From contig JAUIKS010000015.1 in assembly GCA_030430565.1 (NCBI GenBank), positions 228,495 through 292,494 of the forward strand: a stretch of DNA of 64,000 nucleotides. Reading direction: 5' to 3'. Positions within the stretch are counted from its first letter, which is position 1, and each line of letters starts with the position of its first letter. Shown here piece after piece: positions 16,782 to 25,740 of this stretch. Origin of the DNA: Polyangia bacterium (GTDB taxonomy: Bacteria > Myxococcota_A > Polyangia > Nannocystales > Nannocystaceae). Both the position numbers and the translations under genes were made by a program. Under the pieces are notes generated by a model. That model did not search any database. It was not told the DNA's origin and saw only the letters and a list, made by a program, of their open reading frames with translations.

Positions 16782-17429
16782 ATGCTACCGGATCTCGCGC
16801 GCGCCGAGCGACTCCGTGGCGGATCTACGTCGTATCGGGAATACTCACCCCGCATCCTCGTGGACGAACACGATTACTACGCCCCGCACGCGCTCGTGCG
16901 GCTCGATCGTCACGTCGCGCTCGCCGGGCCGCCGGCGGTCGACCTCGCGCCGATCGGCCACTACCTCGCCTCGCTGTGCGGGATCACCTTCCACGAGCTC
17001 GCGCGGCTCGTCGAGCACGACGCCGGCATGGGCTGGGCGCGGCTCGCGAGGCGCTCGCGCGGCGAGGAGCTCGCGCGGCAGGTCGCCAAGACGCTGCGCC
17101 GCGCGCTCGCCGATCGACCCTTCGGCGTCATCGTGATCGGCCACATCCCGCTCCCGTGGCGGCTGCGCTGGCGGCTCCGGCGGACGACCCGGCTGCTCTA
17201 CATCGACCGTCCGCTGAACATGGCGATTCAGTCAGCTCGCAAGCACCGCGCGCGCACGCGCGAGCAGTTCCCCGAGTTCATGCCGGGCGGCCTCCTCAAC
17301 GCCGGCCGGCTCCGCGCCGCGCACGAGCAGCGCCGCCGCGAGTACCGGCGCATGGCGACCGTCCTCGACGTCGGCGAGGCCCCGACGCTGCGCGCCGCCC
17401 AGCGGCTCAAGGCGCTGCTCGAGGCCTGA
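16782..17429 (+). CDS. shikimate kinase-like protein lacking the P-loop
   Basis: In this 215-residue protein, residues 40-200 follow the shikimate kinase order: a strand HVALAGPP where the P-loop should be, a helix, LCGITFHELARLVEHDAGM matching the substrate-lid entry (consensus FxDxDxxIExxxGxS), a long helix EELARQVAKTLRRAL, strand FGVIVIGHIPL, strand RLLYIDRP, and a C-terminal REYRRMATVLDVGEAP helix pair. The Walker A Lys/Ser and the Asp-x-Asp substrate motif are missing, so kinase activity is unlikely. ATG 16782 is used; GTG 16860 is an alternative start that would leave room for a divergent promoter. Confidence 0.6.
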   Translation: MLPDLARAERLRGGSTSYREYSPRILVDEHDYYAPHALVRLDRHVALAGPPAVDLAPIGHYLASLCGITFHELARLVEHDAGMGWARLARRSRGEELARQVAKTLRRALADRPFGVIVIGHIPLPWRLRWRLRRTTRLLYIDRPLNMAIQSARKHRARTREQFPEFMPGGLLNAGRLRAAHEQRRREYRRMATVLDVGEAPTLRAAQRLKALLEA

Positions 17430-17566
17430 CTCGCTCGCGCGCGCGCTGCTCAGGCTCACGAGCAGCGCGCACACGATCCCCGCGGCCGCCCACGAGCTCG
17501 CCTCCGTCCACGCGCGCTCAAGCTGAACATGAGGACATCCATCGTACACGAGCAGGGCCGCGCCCG

Positions 17567-18172
17567 CTAAACCTCGGCCGCGTAGGGCGGCGCCGGGTCG
17601 TACTCGATATAGCGCTGGACGGCGCGCGCGAACGCGGGATCTCTGAGCTGACCGATCAGCCATAACGCCATATCGATCCCCGCCGACACGCCCGCCGCCG
17701 TCACGACGTTCCCGTCGCGGACGTAGCGCGGCCCCGAGAGCACCGTGATGTCCCCCTTCGCCTGGAGCGTGTCCACGAACGACCAGTGCGTCGTCACCCG
17801 CTTGCCCCGCGCGAGCCCGGCCTTGTACAGCACGTAGCTGCCCGTGCACACGCTCGTGACCCACCTGCAGGAGGCCGCGCGCGCGGCCAGCCACTCGAGC
17901 GCCGGCGCGCGCTTGACCAGCGCGCGCGTGCCCTGCCCGCCCGGGACCAGCACCACGTCGAGCGCCGGCGCGTCCTCGAGGGTGTGGTCCGGGAGCACGC
18001 GCATGCCCTTGTTGCAGCGCACCGGCTCGCGCGACTCGGCGATCAGCACGGTCCGGCAGTCCAGCTCGAGATGCCGCGCCGCCGTGAACACCTCCCAGGG
18101 GCCCACGAAGTCCAGCTCCTCCACGCCGTCGAAGATCAGGATGCCGATCGTGAGCGCTGCGTTCGCCGTCAT
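17567..18172 (-). CDS. DJ-1/PfpI family protein, isonitrile hydratase-like
   Basis: The 201-residue protein has the glutamine-amidotransferase-like fold of DJ-1/PfpI: LTIGILIFDGVEELDFVGPWEVF, LVPGGQGTRAL, and the nucleophile elbow VTSVCTGSYVL with Cys109 preceding a Gly. The early Glu in DGVEELDF and the Asp of the same block match the isonitrile hydratase subgroup, which also has the THWSFVDTL segment seen here. Cytosolic; the substrate could be an isonitrile or it may act as a regulator's sensor domain. No AraC HTH is attached. ATG 18172 removes 30 non-conserved codons. Confidence 0.88.
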   Translation of the reverse strand: MTANAALTIGILIFDGVEELDFVGPWEVFTAARHLELDCRTVLIAESREPVRCNKGMRVLPDHTLEDAPALDVVLVPGGQGTRALVKRAPALEWLAARAASCRWVTSVCTGSYVLYKAGLARGKRVTTHWSFVDTLQAKGDITVLSGPRYVRDGNVVTAAGVSAGIDMALWLIGQLRDPAFARAVQRYIEYDPAPPYAAEV

Positions 18173-18258
18173 GCGCGAATGATAGTCGCTGACGGCGTGA
18201 CCACGGGGACGCTCGGCTCTCGCCTCGGCGCCGCGGCCCCGAGAGCGCGCCCGCGGCC

Positions 18259-18543
18259 TCAACGCGCCTCACGCCCGAACCACAGCGTCAACTCGAGGCC
18301 CCGCGACAGCCCGAGCCCGCCGAGCCGAAACAGCTCGTCCCCGTCGAGTTCGCTCAGGCCGCGACGAACCCCGACCACGCGCGCGCCCTCCGGGATCCCG
18401 AACGAGCCGCCGGCCTCGACGCGCGCGCCGACGCGCAGCGCCGAGAGCGAGCCGCGCGCGAGCGCGACGGCGACGCCGGGGAGAGCCGCGCGGCGCCTCG
18501 AGCGCCGCGGCCACGACACGCCACGCGCGCCGCGCACCAACAT
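18259..18543 (-). CDS. small hypothetical protein
   Basis: A 94-codon frame sits in a 487-base gap, with third codon positions about 90% G/C like the neighbours. Residues 21-60 read GVAVALARGSLSALRVGARVEAGGSFGIPEGARVVGVRR-like beta-rich sequence and the end is LSRGLELTLWFGREAR. No family recognised. The ATG lies beside the dispersed palindrome at 18540. It could be a remnant or a chance frame. Confidence 0.35.
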   Translation of the reverse strand: MLVRGARGVSWPRRSRRRAALPGVAVALARGSLSALRVGARVEAGGSFGIPEGARVVGVRRGLSELDGDELFRLGGLGLSRGLELTLWFGREAR

Positions 18544-18559
18544 GTATTTTTAGTCAGGT
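18540..18559. repeat. dispersed 20-bp palindrome, copy 5
   Basis: 14 of 18 match. Intergenic, 100 bases before the MYXO-CTERM gene. Confidence 0.75.
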
Positions 18560-18659
18560 TGGTTACCGCAACGTAACGCCGCGGGCACACCGGCGCGACC
18601 GCGTCGCGTGCTAGCCTCCCGGCGCGCTCCTCCTGCAAAACAGAAAGTTGATCTTGGTT

Positions 18660-20357
18660 ATGAGCTCGCGCCGGCACCTCGCCCACCATCGCCTCCGCCA
18701 CCGGTTCGCCGTCTCCGTCGCGCTGCTCGCCGCCGCGACCGCGCCGCTCACCGCCCACGCCGACGAGCCCCCGACGCTGCTGCAGTCGTGGGAGGGCGGC
18801 TACAACTTCTTCGCGACCGGCGCGCCGCTCGCGGTCGACGGCCCCGACAACGACGAGGCGGTCGACACGCTCAACATGAGCGCGGTCGCCTCGGTCACCT
18901 CCGAGGATATCGTCGACGGCACGCCGGTCGCCGCCTACCTCTACTGGGGCGGCTCGATCCAGAACAACGACTGCGGCGGCGGCGGGCTCACGGACGACGA
19001 GGTGACCTTCACGGCGCCGGGCGGCGCGCCGACGCCTGTCGTCGCGGACAGCTGCTACTGCTCCGACGCCGGCGCGATGTCCTACGACATGCAGCTGTGC
19101 CGCGCCGAGGTCACGGAGCTCGTGACCGAGCTCGTCGGCGACTACACCGTCGCCGACTTCGCGGCGCTCATCGACAACGGCGACACACACACCGCGTCGT
19201 TCTCGATCGTGCTCGTCTACGGCAACGAATTCCTCAAGCCGCGCCGCATCGGCCTCTACGACGGCCTGCAGACCCTGTGGATCAACGACACGCAGGAGAT
19301 CGAGCTCGCGCTCGACGGCCTCGACGTCGACGACCCGCCCGAGGGCGACCTGACCTGGTACGTGCTCGAGGGCGACGTCAACGGCTCGATGATGGAGAAG
19401 GTCGAGGTCACCGGCATGCCCGGCGGCGGCACCCTCGTCCTCAGCGACGGGATCAACCCCGCCGACAACCCGATGAACCACACGATCAACACGACCACGC
19501 CGCCGCAGGAGGACGCGATCGGCGTCGACATCGATCAGTTCGACCTCGCCGGCGCGCTGACCCCGGGCGACACCTCGGTCGCCGTCACCTACACCGCCGA
19601 CCTCGACAAGTTCTGGATCGCCTACAACATCGTCGGCATCAACATCTACCAGGCCGTGCTGACCTCCGGCTCGAGCAAGACCTGGGTCCTCGAGGACGAC
19701 GCGGACGCGAGCGGCGACCCCACGCCCGGCGACACGATCCGCTACACCATCCACCTCGAGAACACCGGCAGCGCGCCCGCGAGCGCGACGCTCAACGACC
19801 TCATCCCCGCCGAGGCGGCCTCGTGGACGCTCGTCGACGCCGGCGGCGGCGCCGACGGCTCGACGGACGCGGAGCTGATCCTCTCCGGGCTCACGCTCGC
19901 GCCCACCGAGTCCACCGACATCGTGCTCGACGTCGTGATCGACGACGTGCCCGAGGGCACCGAGATGATCAACACGGCGGTCTTCGACGCCAGCCCCGAC
20001 GGCGATCAGGGCGAGCTGGTCGCGGAGCCAGTCGTGATCGGCGGCGCCGCCGCCACGACCACCGACGACGGCACGACAACCTCGGACACCGACACCGACG
20101 GCACGAGCACCTCGAACAGCGGCACCGACGGTGACCCCAGCGCCGGGCCGACGACCGGCGGGAGCACCGGCGACGCGTCCTCCTCGACGACGAGCGGCGG
20201 CGGCACCGACAGCGGCGTCTCCGGCACCTTCGGCGACAGCGAGGAGGACGAGTCGGGCTGCGGCTGCCGGAGCGAGTCGAGCCGCGGGCCCGCTGGCCTC
20301 ACGCTCTCGCTGCTCGCGCTCCTCGGCCTCGCGCGCTCGCGCCGGCGCCGTCCCTGA
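18660..20357 (+). CDS. secreted DUF11-containing protein with MYXO-CTERM-like tail
   Basis: The 565-residue protein starts with a signal peptide ending AHADE. An N-terminal domain of about 330 residues follows (AAYLYWGGSIQ, FSIVLVYGNEF, WINDTQEIELALDGL). Around residues 350-460 there is a DUF11-type Ig-like repeat (SGDPTPGDTIRYTIHLENTGSAPASATLNDLIP). A Thr/Asp/Gly linker (465-530) leads to the sorting tail: GCGCR, then LTLSLLALLGLA and RSRRRR. This Cys-hydrophobic-Arg tail fits the MYXO-CTERM class thought to be processed by a myxosortase and anchored at the surface. ATG 18660 is preferred to an upstream TTG. Confidence 0.85.
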   Translation: MSSRRHLAHHRLRHRFAVSVALLAAATAPLTAHADEPPTLLQSWEGGYNFFATGAPLAVDGPDNDEAVDTLNMSAVASVTSEDIVDGTPVAAYLYWGGSIQNNDCGGGGLTDDEVTFTAPGGAPTPVVADSCYCSDAGAMSYDMQLCRAEVTELVTELVGDYTVADFAALIDNGDTHTASFSIVLVYGNEFLKPRRIGLYDGLQTLWINDTQEIELALDGLDVDDPPEGDLTWYVLEGDVNGSMMEKVEVTGMPGGGTLVLSDGINPADNPMNHTINTTTPPQEDAIGVDIDQFDLAGALTPGDTSVAVTYTADLDKFWIAYNIVGINIYQAVLTSGSSKTWVLEDDADASGDPTPGDTIRYTIHLENTGSAPASATLNDLIPAEAASWTLVDAGGGADGSTDAELILSGLTLAPTESTDIVLDVVIDDVPEGTEMINTAVFDASPDGDQGELVAEPVVIGGAAATTTDDGTTTSDTDTDGTSTSNSGTDGDPSAGPTTGGSTGDASSSTTSGGGTDSGVSGTFGDSEEDESGCGCRSESSRGPAGLTLSLLALLGLARSRRRRP

Positions 20358-20379
20358 GCCTCGATCGCCCGCGATCGCG

Positions 20380-21285
20380 TCAGCGTCGACGCAGCAGGTT
20401 GCGGAGCACGTCGAGGACCATGCGCGGGTTCTCGTCCATCCGCCGGCGAAGATACGCGGTCGCGTCGGACTTACGGATCCCGAAGGGCACGTAGAGGCGC
20501 ACCGGCAGCGACACGCCGAGCTCCCCACGCACCAGCCGCTCCTGGATCTTGGCGCGCGGGACCCCGAGCAGCATCTGCACCTCGCAGCGCCCCGGCGCCC
20601 GCGGGGCCAGCTCCCGGGCGAAGCGCTCGACGATCGCCTCGTCGTGCGTTGCGAACTCGACATAGACGCCCGCGTCGAGCAGGCGCGCGGCCATCTCGAG
20701 CAAGCGCTCCTTCATCACGCGCTTGTCGGTCGTCGCGATCGTCGCCGACTCTGGATAGATCCCGATCACCAGGCGCACCCGCATCCCCTCCGGGATCGCG
20801 GCCACGTCGTCGAGATAACGGTTGAGCCGCGACTGCAGCACCGTCCCCACGTCGAAGCCCTCGCGGTAGAGCGCGACCGCCCGCTCGATCGTCACGTCGG
20901 TCCACGAGTGATCCTCCATGTCGATCGTGAGCGCCACGCCGCGCTCGCGCGCTCGCTCCACGAGCGCGCGGATCGGGGTGAAGGCCGCGCGTTGATCACC
21001 GGTCGTGAACGCCGAGGGCTTCAGCGAGACCGTCGGCCGCTCGCGCGCCTCGGAGAACCGCGGCTCCGATGCGATCGCGTCGAGCAGCCGCGCGTAGGTG
21101 TCGGCGTTCGCCGTCACCTGCTCGTCCGCGGTCACGTGCTCGCCCAACAAATCCAACGTCGAGAGCAGCGGAACACCGTCGAGCAGCTGGCCGGCGGACG
21201 CGAGCGCGAACTCCATGCTGTATCCAGCGACGTACGGTCGCGCGAACAGACGGACGAGCGGAGCCGGGACCAACCGCGAGAGCAT
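20380..21285 (-). CDS. proline dehydrogenase (monofunctional)
   Basis: The 301-residue FAD enzyme oxidises proline to pyrroline-5-carboxylate. Visible family motifs are STLDLLGEHV, VSLKPSAF, LTIDMEDHSWTD, LQSRLNRYLDD, RLVIGIYPES, FATHDEAIVERF, VQMLLGVP and the proline-binding helix YVPFGIRKSDATAYLRRRMDENP near the C-terminus. The length matches the stand-alone PRODH (not the bifunctional PutA); the second enzyme of the pathway is not in this window. The start at 21285 begins directly with the family N-terminus. Upstream lies a long, partly AT-rich non-coding stretch. Confidence 0.93.
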   Translation of the reverse strand: MLSRLVPAPLVRLFARPYVAGYSMEFALASAGQLLDGVPLLSTLDLLGEHVTADEQVTANADTYARLLDAIASEPRFSEARERPTVSLKPSAFTTGDQRAAFTPIRALVERARERGVALTIDMEDHSWTDVTIERAVALYREGFDVGTVLQSRLNRYLDDVAAIPEGMRVRLVIGIYPESATIATTDKRVMKERLLEMAARLLDAGVYVEFATHDEAIVERFARELAPRAPGRCEVQMLLGVPRAKIQERLVRGELGVSLPVRLYVPFGIRKSDATAYLRRRMDENPRMVLDVLRNLLRRR

Positions 21286-21853
21286 GGAAGGTCGGCAGTG
21301 TACCCCGTGGGCCGTGCGATCGGGCGTTCACACCCGTGCGCCGCACTCCCTAGATTCTCCCAATTCGCGCGCTATCTCGCCCATCTGCGCCGATCTGCGA
21401 GATATGGCGAGGGCCGATCACGGACCGGCCACGACCCCTCCGAGACGCGGGCGGCGCTCGCCCAACCTGGCGTAGCGAACACCCGTCGCCGAACGGGGGA
21501 GCGCGCGCGTCAAGCGTGAGAAACAACGCGGCGGGCGAGACGGTCCAACGACCTCGCGCCCGTCTCTAATTAAGAAAAAAACACTATCAAGGCGCCATAA
21601 ATTTCATCGTGCAAATGGGGGTCAAGGGCCGCACTACCACCCCTGTCCCCAGCGCAGTAAGCTCTGCTCGATACTCGACACCACGGTCGACCAGCGGCTC
21701 CCCCGGAGCGATTTCTCGGTCCCGACCGTCCCGCAATTTCGTCCTCATCGACTATCCACGTCCCGCACCAACGATCGCCGCGGCGCCTCCTACAACGACG
21801 CGATCAGCTCCGTCGCGAGGACACCGTGACCGTGGATGTTTTGGAGATTCTCA
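21286..21853. other. 568-base non-coding stretch with AT-rich island
   Basis: No convincing gene lies here. The first 200 bases are GC-rich and unremarkable. At about 21568-21610 there is a marked AT-rich island (ATTAAG, a run of seven A, CATAAATTTC), unlike the surroundings, and it could be a promoter or UP element for the lamin-tail lipoprotein gene. A short open frame at 21609-21857 on the + strand has no family resemblance and was not called. Confidence 0.5.
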
Positions 21854-23314
21854 ATGACCATGAAGCCAACCCACGCACTCCTCGGCCTGCTCTTCTTCGT
21901 GCCCTTCCTCGTACCCGCCTGCAGCGGCGGCAGCCCCGGGACCACGAGCGACACCGACGCCGGCACCGAAACCGAGACCGAGGGCGAGACCACGGGCTCT
22001 GAGACCACGGACAACAGCACGAGCAGCCCGAGCTCGACGACCGCCTCCGACACCACCGAGGGCCCGCAGACCACCGAGACCACCACGGCCGACCCGACGA
22101 CCTCGACGACCGAGGACGAGACCACCTCGAGCACCGGCACGGGCGTCGAGGACGACACCATCTACGACATCCAGGAGGGCGTGATCTCCGAGGGCAGCGA
22201 CGTCGATGTCCAGGGCGTCTACGTCACCGCGATCGCCAACGCCGGCTTCTACATCCAGGAGCCCGAGGGCGGCCAGTACAGCGGCGTCTGGGTCTACGCC
22301 GGCGACATGAACCCCGCGCTCGAGACGCTCACCATCGGCGACGAGGTCGATGTGATGGGCACCACCGCCGAGTTTGAGGGCCTGACCGAGATCGACATCA
22401 TGGCGGGCACGGTCACCCCGACCGGCAACACCGGCAGCACCGACCCCGAGCTCGTGGCCATGACCGAGCTCGTGGAGAACGCGACCGCCGAGCCCTGGGA
22501 GGGCGTGCTGATCCGCATCGAGGGCATGAACCTCGACGTCGTCGACGAGCCCGGCTTCAACGAGTTCGACGTCTCTGACGGCGAGTCGACCCTGCGCGTC
22601 GACGAGCAGATGTTCAACCTCTACGACCCCGACTGGGCTGACGACTTCCCCAACTTCAACACCGGCGCGGCCTTCACCGCGATCCAGGGGCCGCTCAACT
22701 ACACCTTCGAGTTCTACAAGATCGCGCCGCGCGACGAGAACGACGTCGAGGGCTACGTCCCCGGCCCCGAGCCCGCGCTCGGCGTCAACGAGATGGTCGC
22801 GGGCGACCTCATCGTCACCGAGGTGATGTACGACGCCGGCGGCTGCGGCGACGCCGACTGCGAGTGGATCGAGATCTACAACAACACCGGCGAGGAGATC
22901 GATCTCAAGGGCCTGATCATCCGCGATCAAGAGGACGACCCGATGAAGGAGGGCTCCCTGCAGGTCAAGACGATCATCCCGGCGGACGGCTACGCGTGGC
23001 TCGGGCGCGGCTCGAGCGACACCTGGGGCTACGAGAACCCGCCCGACAACTTCTACGGCAGCGATCCGGGCTGGAACAACGCCACGCAGGGCGACCTGGT
23101 CATCCTCCGCAACGACAACGAGATCATCGACCAGACCGGCAAGTGGATGGGTATGGGCAACGCCGACGACGGCATGGCCTGGCAGCTCTCCAACGGCACG
23201 CTCGACGCCGACGCGAACGATGATCCCGGGAATTGGTGCCTGGCGACCGTCGAGTTCGACATGAACGGCGACATGGGCTCCCCCGGCGTCGCCAACCCAG
23301 AGGTCTGCCCCTAG
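21854..23314 (+). CDS. lamin-tail-domain lipoprotein with OB-fold module
   Basis: The 486-residue protein has lipobox LVPAC near residue 22 and a Thr/Glu/Ser linker to about residue 95. An OB-fold module of the YhcR kind follows (DVQGVYVTAI, GFYIQEPEGG, GVWVYAG, GDEVDVMGTTAEFEGLTEI), and from about 315 a lamin-tail Ig-like domain (DLIVTEVMYDA, CEWIEIYNNTGEEIDLKGLIIRD, DQTGKWM). This pairing is known from surface proteins and extracellular nucleases, but no nuclease domain is present here. The start at 21854 is set by GGAG seven bases upstream; the upstream ATG (21836) is on the wrong side of that site. Confidence 0.85.
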   Translation: MTMKPTHALLGLLFFVPFLVPACSGGSPGTTSDTDAGTETETEGETTGSETTDNSTSSPSSTTASDTTEGPQTTETTTADPTTSTTEDETTSSTGTGVEDDTIYDIQEGVISEGSDVDVQGVYVTAIANAGFYIQEPEGGQYSGVWVYAGDMNPALETLTIGDEVDVMGTTAEFEGLTEIDIMAGTVTPTGNTGSTDPELVAMTELVENATAEPWEGVLIRIEGMNLDVVDEPGFNEFDVSDGESTLRVDEQMFNLYDPDWADDFPNFNTGAAFTAIQGPLNYTFEFYKIAPRDENDVEGYVPGPEPALGVNEMVAGDLIVTEVMYDAGGCGDADCEWIEIYNNTGEEIDLKGLIIRDQEDDPMKEGSLQVKTIIPADGYAWLGRGSSDTWGYENPPDNFYGSDPGWNNATQGDLVILRNDNEIIDQTGKWMGMGNADDGMAWQLSNGTLDADANDDPGNWCLATVEFDMNGDMGSPGVANPEVCP

Positions 23315-23340
23315 GGCTCGAGCTTCTCGCTCCTATCCTA

Positions 23341-23370
23341 AAAAAAGGGCCGCCGCTGGCGGCCTTTTTT
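23341..23370. terminator. bidirectional intrinsic terminator
   Basis: A perfect seven-bp stem (GGCCGCC at 23348-23354, GGCGGCC at 23358-23364) with a GCT loop is flanked by a run of A on the left and six T on the right. It sits between the 3' ends of two converging genes (stops at 23314 and 23372), so it can terminate both. Confidence 0.92.
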
Positions 23371-23371
23371 G

Positions 23372-25489
23372 TTACACGCCGCCGGGCGCCGTGACGTCAT
23401 CGAGGGCGTCGAGCAGCGCGCGGGCCTTGAGCATGATCTCGTCGAACTCGCGCTCGGGCGTGGACTGGGCGACGATCGCCCCGCCGACGCCGATCGACAT
23501 CCCGCGCGGGCTCATCAGCGCGGTCCGGATGACGATGCTCAGGTCGGCGGCGCCGCACACTGACAAGAAACCGATCGCGCCGGAGTAGACGCCGCGCGCC
23601 TCCGGCTCGAGCGCGTCGAGCAGCTCCATGGTGCGCAGCTTCGGCGCGCCGGTCATCGAGCCGCCGGGGAAGGCCGCGCGCACGCAGTCGAGCGCGGACG
23701 CGTCGGCGCGCAGCTGACCGCGGACCGCGCTCTCGAGCTGGTGCACCGTCGCGTAGCGCTCGACCTCCATGAGCTGGGGAACGCGCACGCTGCCGGGCTC
23801 ACAGACGCGCCCGAGGTCGTTGCGCACGAGGTCGACGATCATCAGGTTCTCGGCCCGGTCTTTCTCGCTCACGCGCAGCGACTCTCGCAGCACGTCGTCC
23901 TCCTCGGGGGTGCGCCCGCGCGGGACGGTCCCCTTGATCGGGCGTGACTCGACCGCGCCGCTCGCCGTGATCTTGAGGAAGCGCTCGGGCGACGAGCTGG
24001 CGATCGCGAGCTCGCCGAAGCGGAGGTAGGCGGCGTAGGGCGCGGGGTTGCGGCGCCGGAGCGCGCGGTAGTAGGTGAGCGGGTCGGGGCGGGCCGCGCT
24101 CGTGAGCCGGTTGGTCAGGCACAGCTCGTAGCTCTCGCCCTCGCGCAGGTGCTCGAGGCAGCGCGCGATGTCGCGGAGGTAGTCGTCGCGCGAGCGCGTG
24201 AGCGTAAAGCCATGTCCCTTCGGCCTTATCGAACCCGCGCGCGGCGGCGGCAGCTCCGGCAGCTCCGGCAGCCCCCTCAGCCGACGCTCGACGCGCTCGA
24301 ACCAGCGCTCCGCCTGCGCGCGCCCCCCAGCGCCGCGCGCGGCGAGGCAGACGAGCGTCGCGCTCCGCCGCGCGTGGTCAAACGCGATGACGCGATCGGT
24401 CAGCAGCAGCTGCGCGTCGGGCGTCGACGCGCGGTGAACACCCTGGGCGCCGCAGGCCCGCTTGAGCTCGTAGCCGAGGTAGCCGACGAGGCCCGTGTTG
24501 AAGTCAAACGGGAGCTGCGGGCTCGCGCACGCGCGACGCTCGAGCACCGCCGCGAGGATCTCGAACAGATCGCCGCGCGCGACCGTCGTCCGCTCGTCCG
24601 ACGAGCGGATCGTCGCGGTCTGCTCATCGACTCGGTACTGGATCTCGAGCGCGTGGGGACCCGACGCGTCGCCGATGAACGAGAAGCGCGCGCGCCCGGG
24701 CGCGCGCATGCTGCTGTCGAGCCAGAACGCCCGCGCGGCGCCGCCGTACAGCCCGACGAAGGCGCGCTCGACGTCGGGCGGCTCGCTGAGCGTCCGGTGA
24801 TAGACGGCGAACTCGCCGGGGCGAGCCGGGCGCGCCGCCGGTCGGCCCCCGTCGCGCGCCCCCATGTCGATGATCGTCTCCCGCGGCCGCGCGCGCGCGC
24901 GCGTCAGCTCGCAGAAATTCTTGAGCAGCCGTTCGCCGTGCTCGCTGCAGATCGACTCGGGGTGGAACTGCACCCCCCACAGCGGGCGCTCGCGGTGGCG
25001 CAGCGCCATCAGCAGCCCGTCTGGCTCCGTCCACGCGATCGCCTCGAGCGCGGCTGGGAGCGCGCGCGGGACGAGCAGCGAGTGGTAGCGCACCACCGAC
25101 AGCGGCGAGGGGATCTGGGCGAACAGCGGGTCCCCGCTGTGCACGATCGCGCTCACGCGGCCGTGCATCACGACCGACGCGTGCTCGATCGCGGCGCCGT
25201 GGGCGTGCGCGATGGCCTGGTGACCGAGACACACCCCGAGCACCGGGACGCGCGCCTCGCGAATCGCTGACAGACACACCCCGATATCGCGCGCGCGCTC
25301 CGGACGTCCAGGGCCCGGCGAGATCACGATGTTGTCGAAGGGCAGCGCGCGCCACCCGGCGGGGGGCGCGTAGTCGTTGGGGACCACGCGCGGCGCGACG
25401 CCGCCCAGGCTCGAGAGCATCTGATAGAGGTTGAACGTGAACGAGTCGTGATTGTCGATGATCAGCGTTCGCAGGGGCGGCGTTGGCAT
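23372..25489 (-). CDS. pabAB: PabA-PabB fusion, aminodeoxychorismate synthase
   Basis: The protein has 705 residues. Residues 1-200 are a class I glutamine amidotransferase with IIDNHDSFTFNLYQML, the nucleophile GVCLGHQ (Cys87) and QFHPES (His176, Glu178). A linker and TrpE-like N-domain follow (ARAFWLDSSMRAPGRARFSFIGD), then the chorismate-binding domain with YELCLTNRLT, RFGELAIASSSPERFL, RPIKGTVPRGR, DLVRNDLGRV and FPGGSMTGAPKLR. The Lys of PIKGT marks PabB rather than TrpE, which has Ala there. The product is 4-amino-4-deoxychorismate for folate. No pabC is fused or adjacent. The palindrome at 25540 lies just upstream. Confidence 0.92.
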   Translation of the reverse strand: MPTPPLRTLIIDNHDSFTFNLYQMLSSLGGVAPRVVPNDYAPPAGWRALPFDNIVISPGPGRPERARDIGVCLSAIREARVPVLGVCLGHQAIAHAHGAAIEHASVVMHGRVSAIVHSGDPLFAQIPSPLSVVRYHSLLVPRALPAALEAIAWTEPDGLLMALRHRERPLWGVQFHPESICSEHGERLLKNFCELTRARARPRETIIDMGARDGGRPAARPARPGEFAVYHRTLSEPPDVERAFVGLYGGAARAFWLDSSMRAPGRARFSFIGDASGPHALEIQYRVDEQTATIRSSDERTTVARGDLFEILAAVLERRACASPQLPFDFNTGLVGYLGYELKRACGAQGVHRASTPDAQLLLTDRVIAFDHARRSATLVCLAARGAGGRAQAERWFERVERRLRGLPELPELPPPRAGSIRPKGHGFTLTRSRDDYLRDIARCLEHLREGESYELCLTNRLTSAARPDPLTYYRALRRRNPAPYAAYLRFGELAIASSSPERFLKITASGAVESRPIKGTVPRGRTPEEDDVLRESLRVSEKDRAENLMIVDLVRNDLGRVCEPGSVRVPQLMEVERYATVHQLESAVRGQLRADASALDCVRAAFPGGSMTGAPKLRTMELLDALEPEARGVYSGAIGFLSVCGAADLSIVIRTALMSPRGMSIGVGGAIVAQSTPEREFDEIMLKARALLDALDDVTAPGGV

Positions 25490-25539
25490 CCGACGGCTCG
25501 ACCTCGGGGACGTGTACCACAGCGCTCACGGCGCTCGCA

Positions 25540-25551
25540 GCTCAATTGAGC
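25540..25551. promoter_or_regulatory. 12-bp palindrome upstream of pabAB
   Basis: The perfect palindrome GCTCAATTGAGC lies 50 bases upstream of the pabAB start. Its AT-rich core and position suit an operator or promoter element; no regulator is identified. Confidence 0.35.
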
Positions 25552-25740
25552 CCGACGCGCCGCCCCGACGCGCGAGTCGAGCGCGCGGCGGCCCGCGTGC
25601 GACCTCTGAAAACATGTCCCTATAGTCAGAGAGGCCAACGACCTCCAAGCGCGCCCGTGAGACCGCGGACGATCGCCGGGAACCTTGGCGGGGAGCTGTT
25701 GTCATCCCGCTCGTAGGGGCGGCTCTCAGTGCACCTGTCC

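Noticed and set aside
17522..17541. Possible palindrome copy after the shikimate-kinase-like gene
   Set aside because: Only 10 of 18 positions match, too weak next to the eleven accepted copies.
21609..21857. Short plus-strand frame in the long intergenic region
   Set aside because: Low-complexity Ser/Thr/Pro/Arg sequence, overlaps the next gene's start, and no family match.
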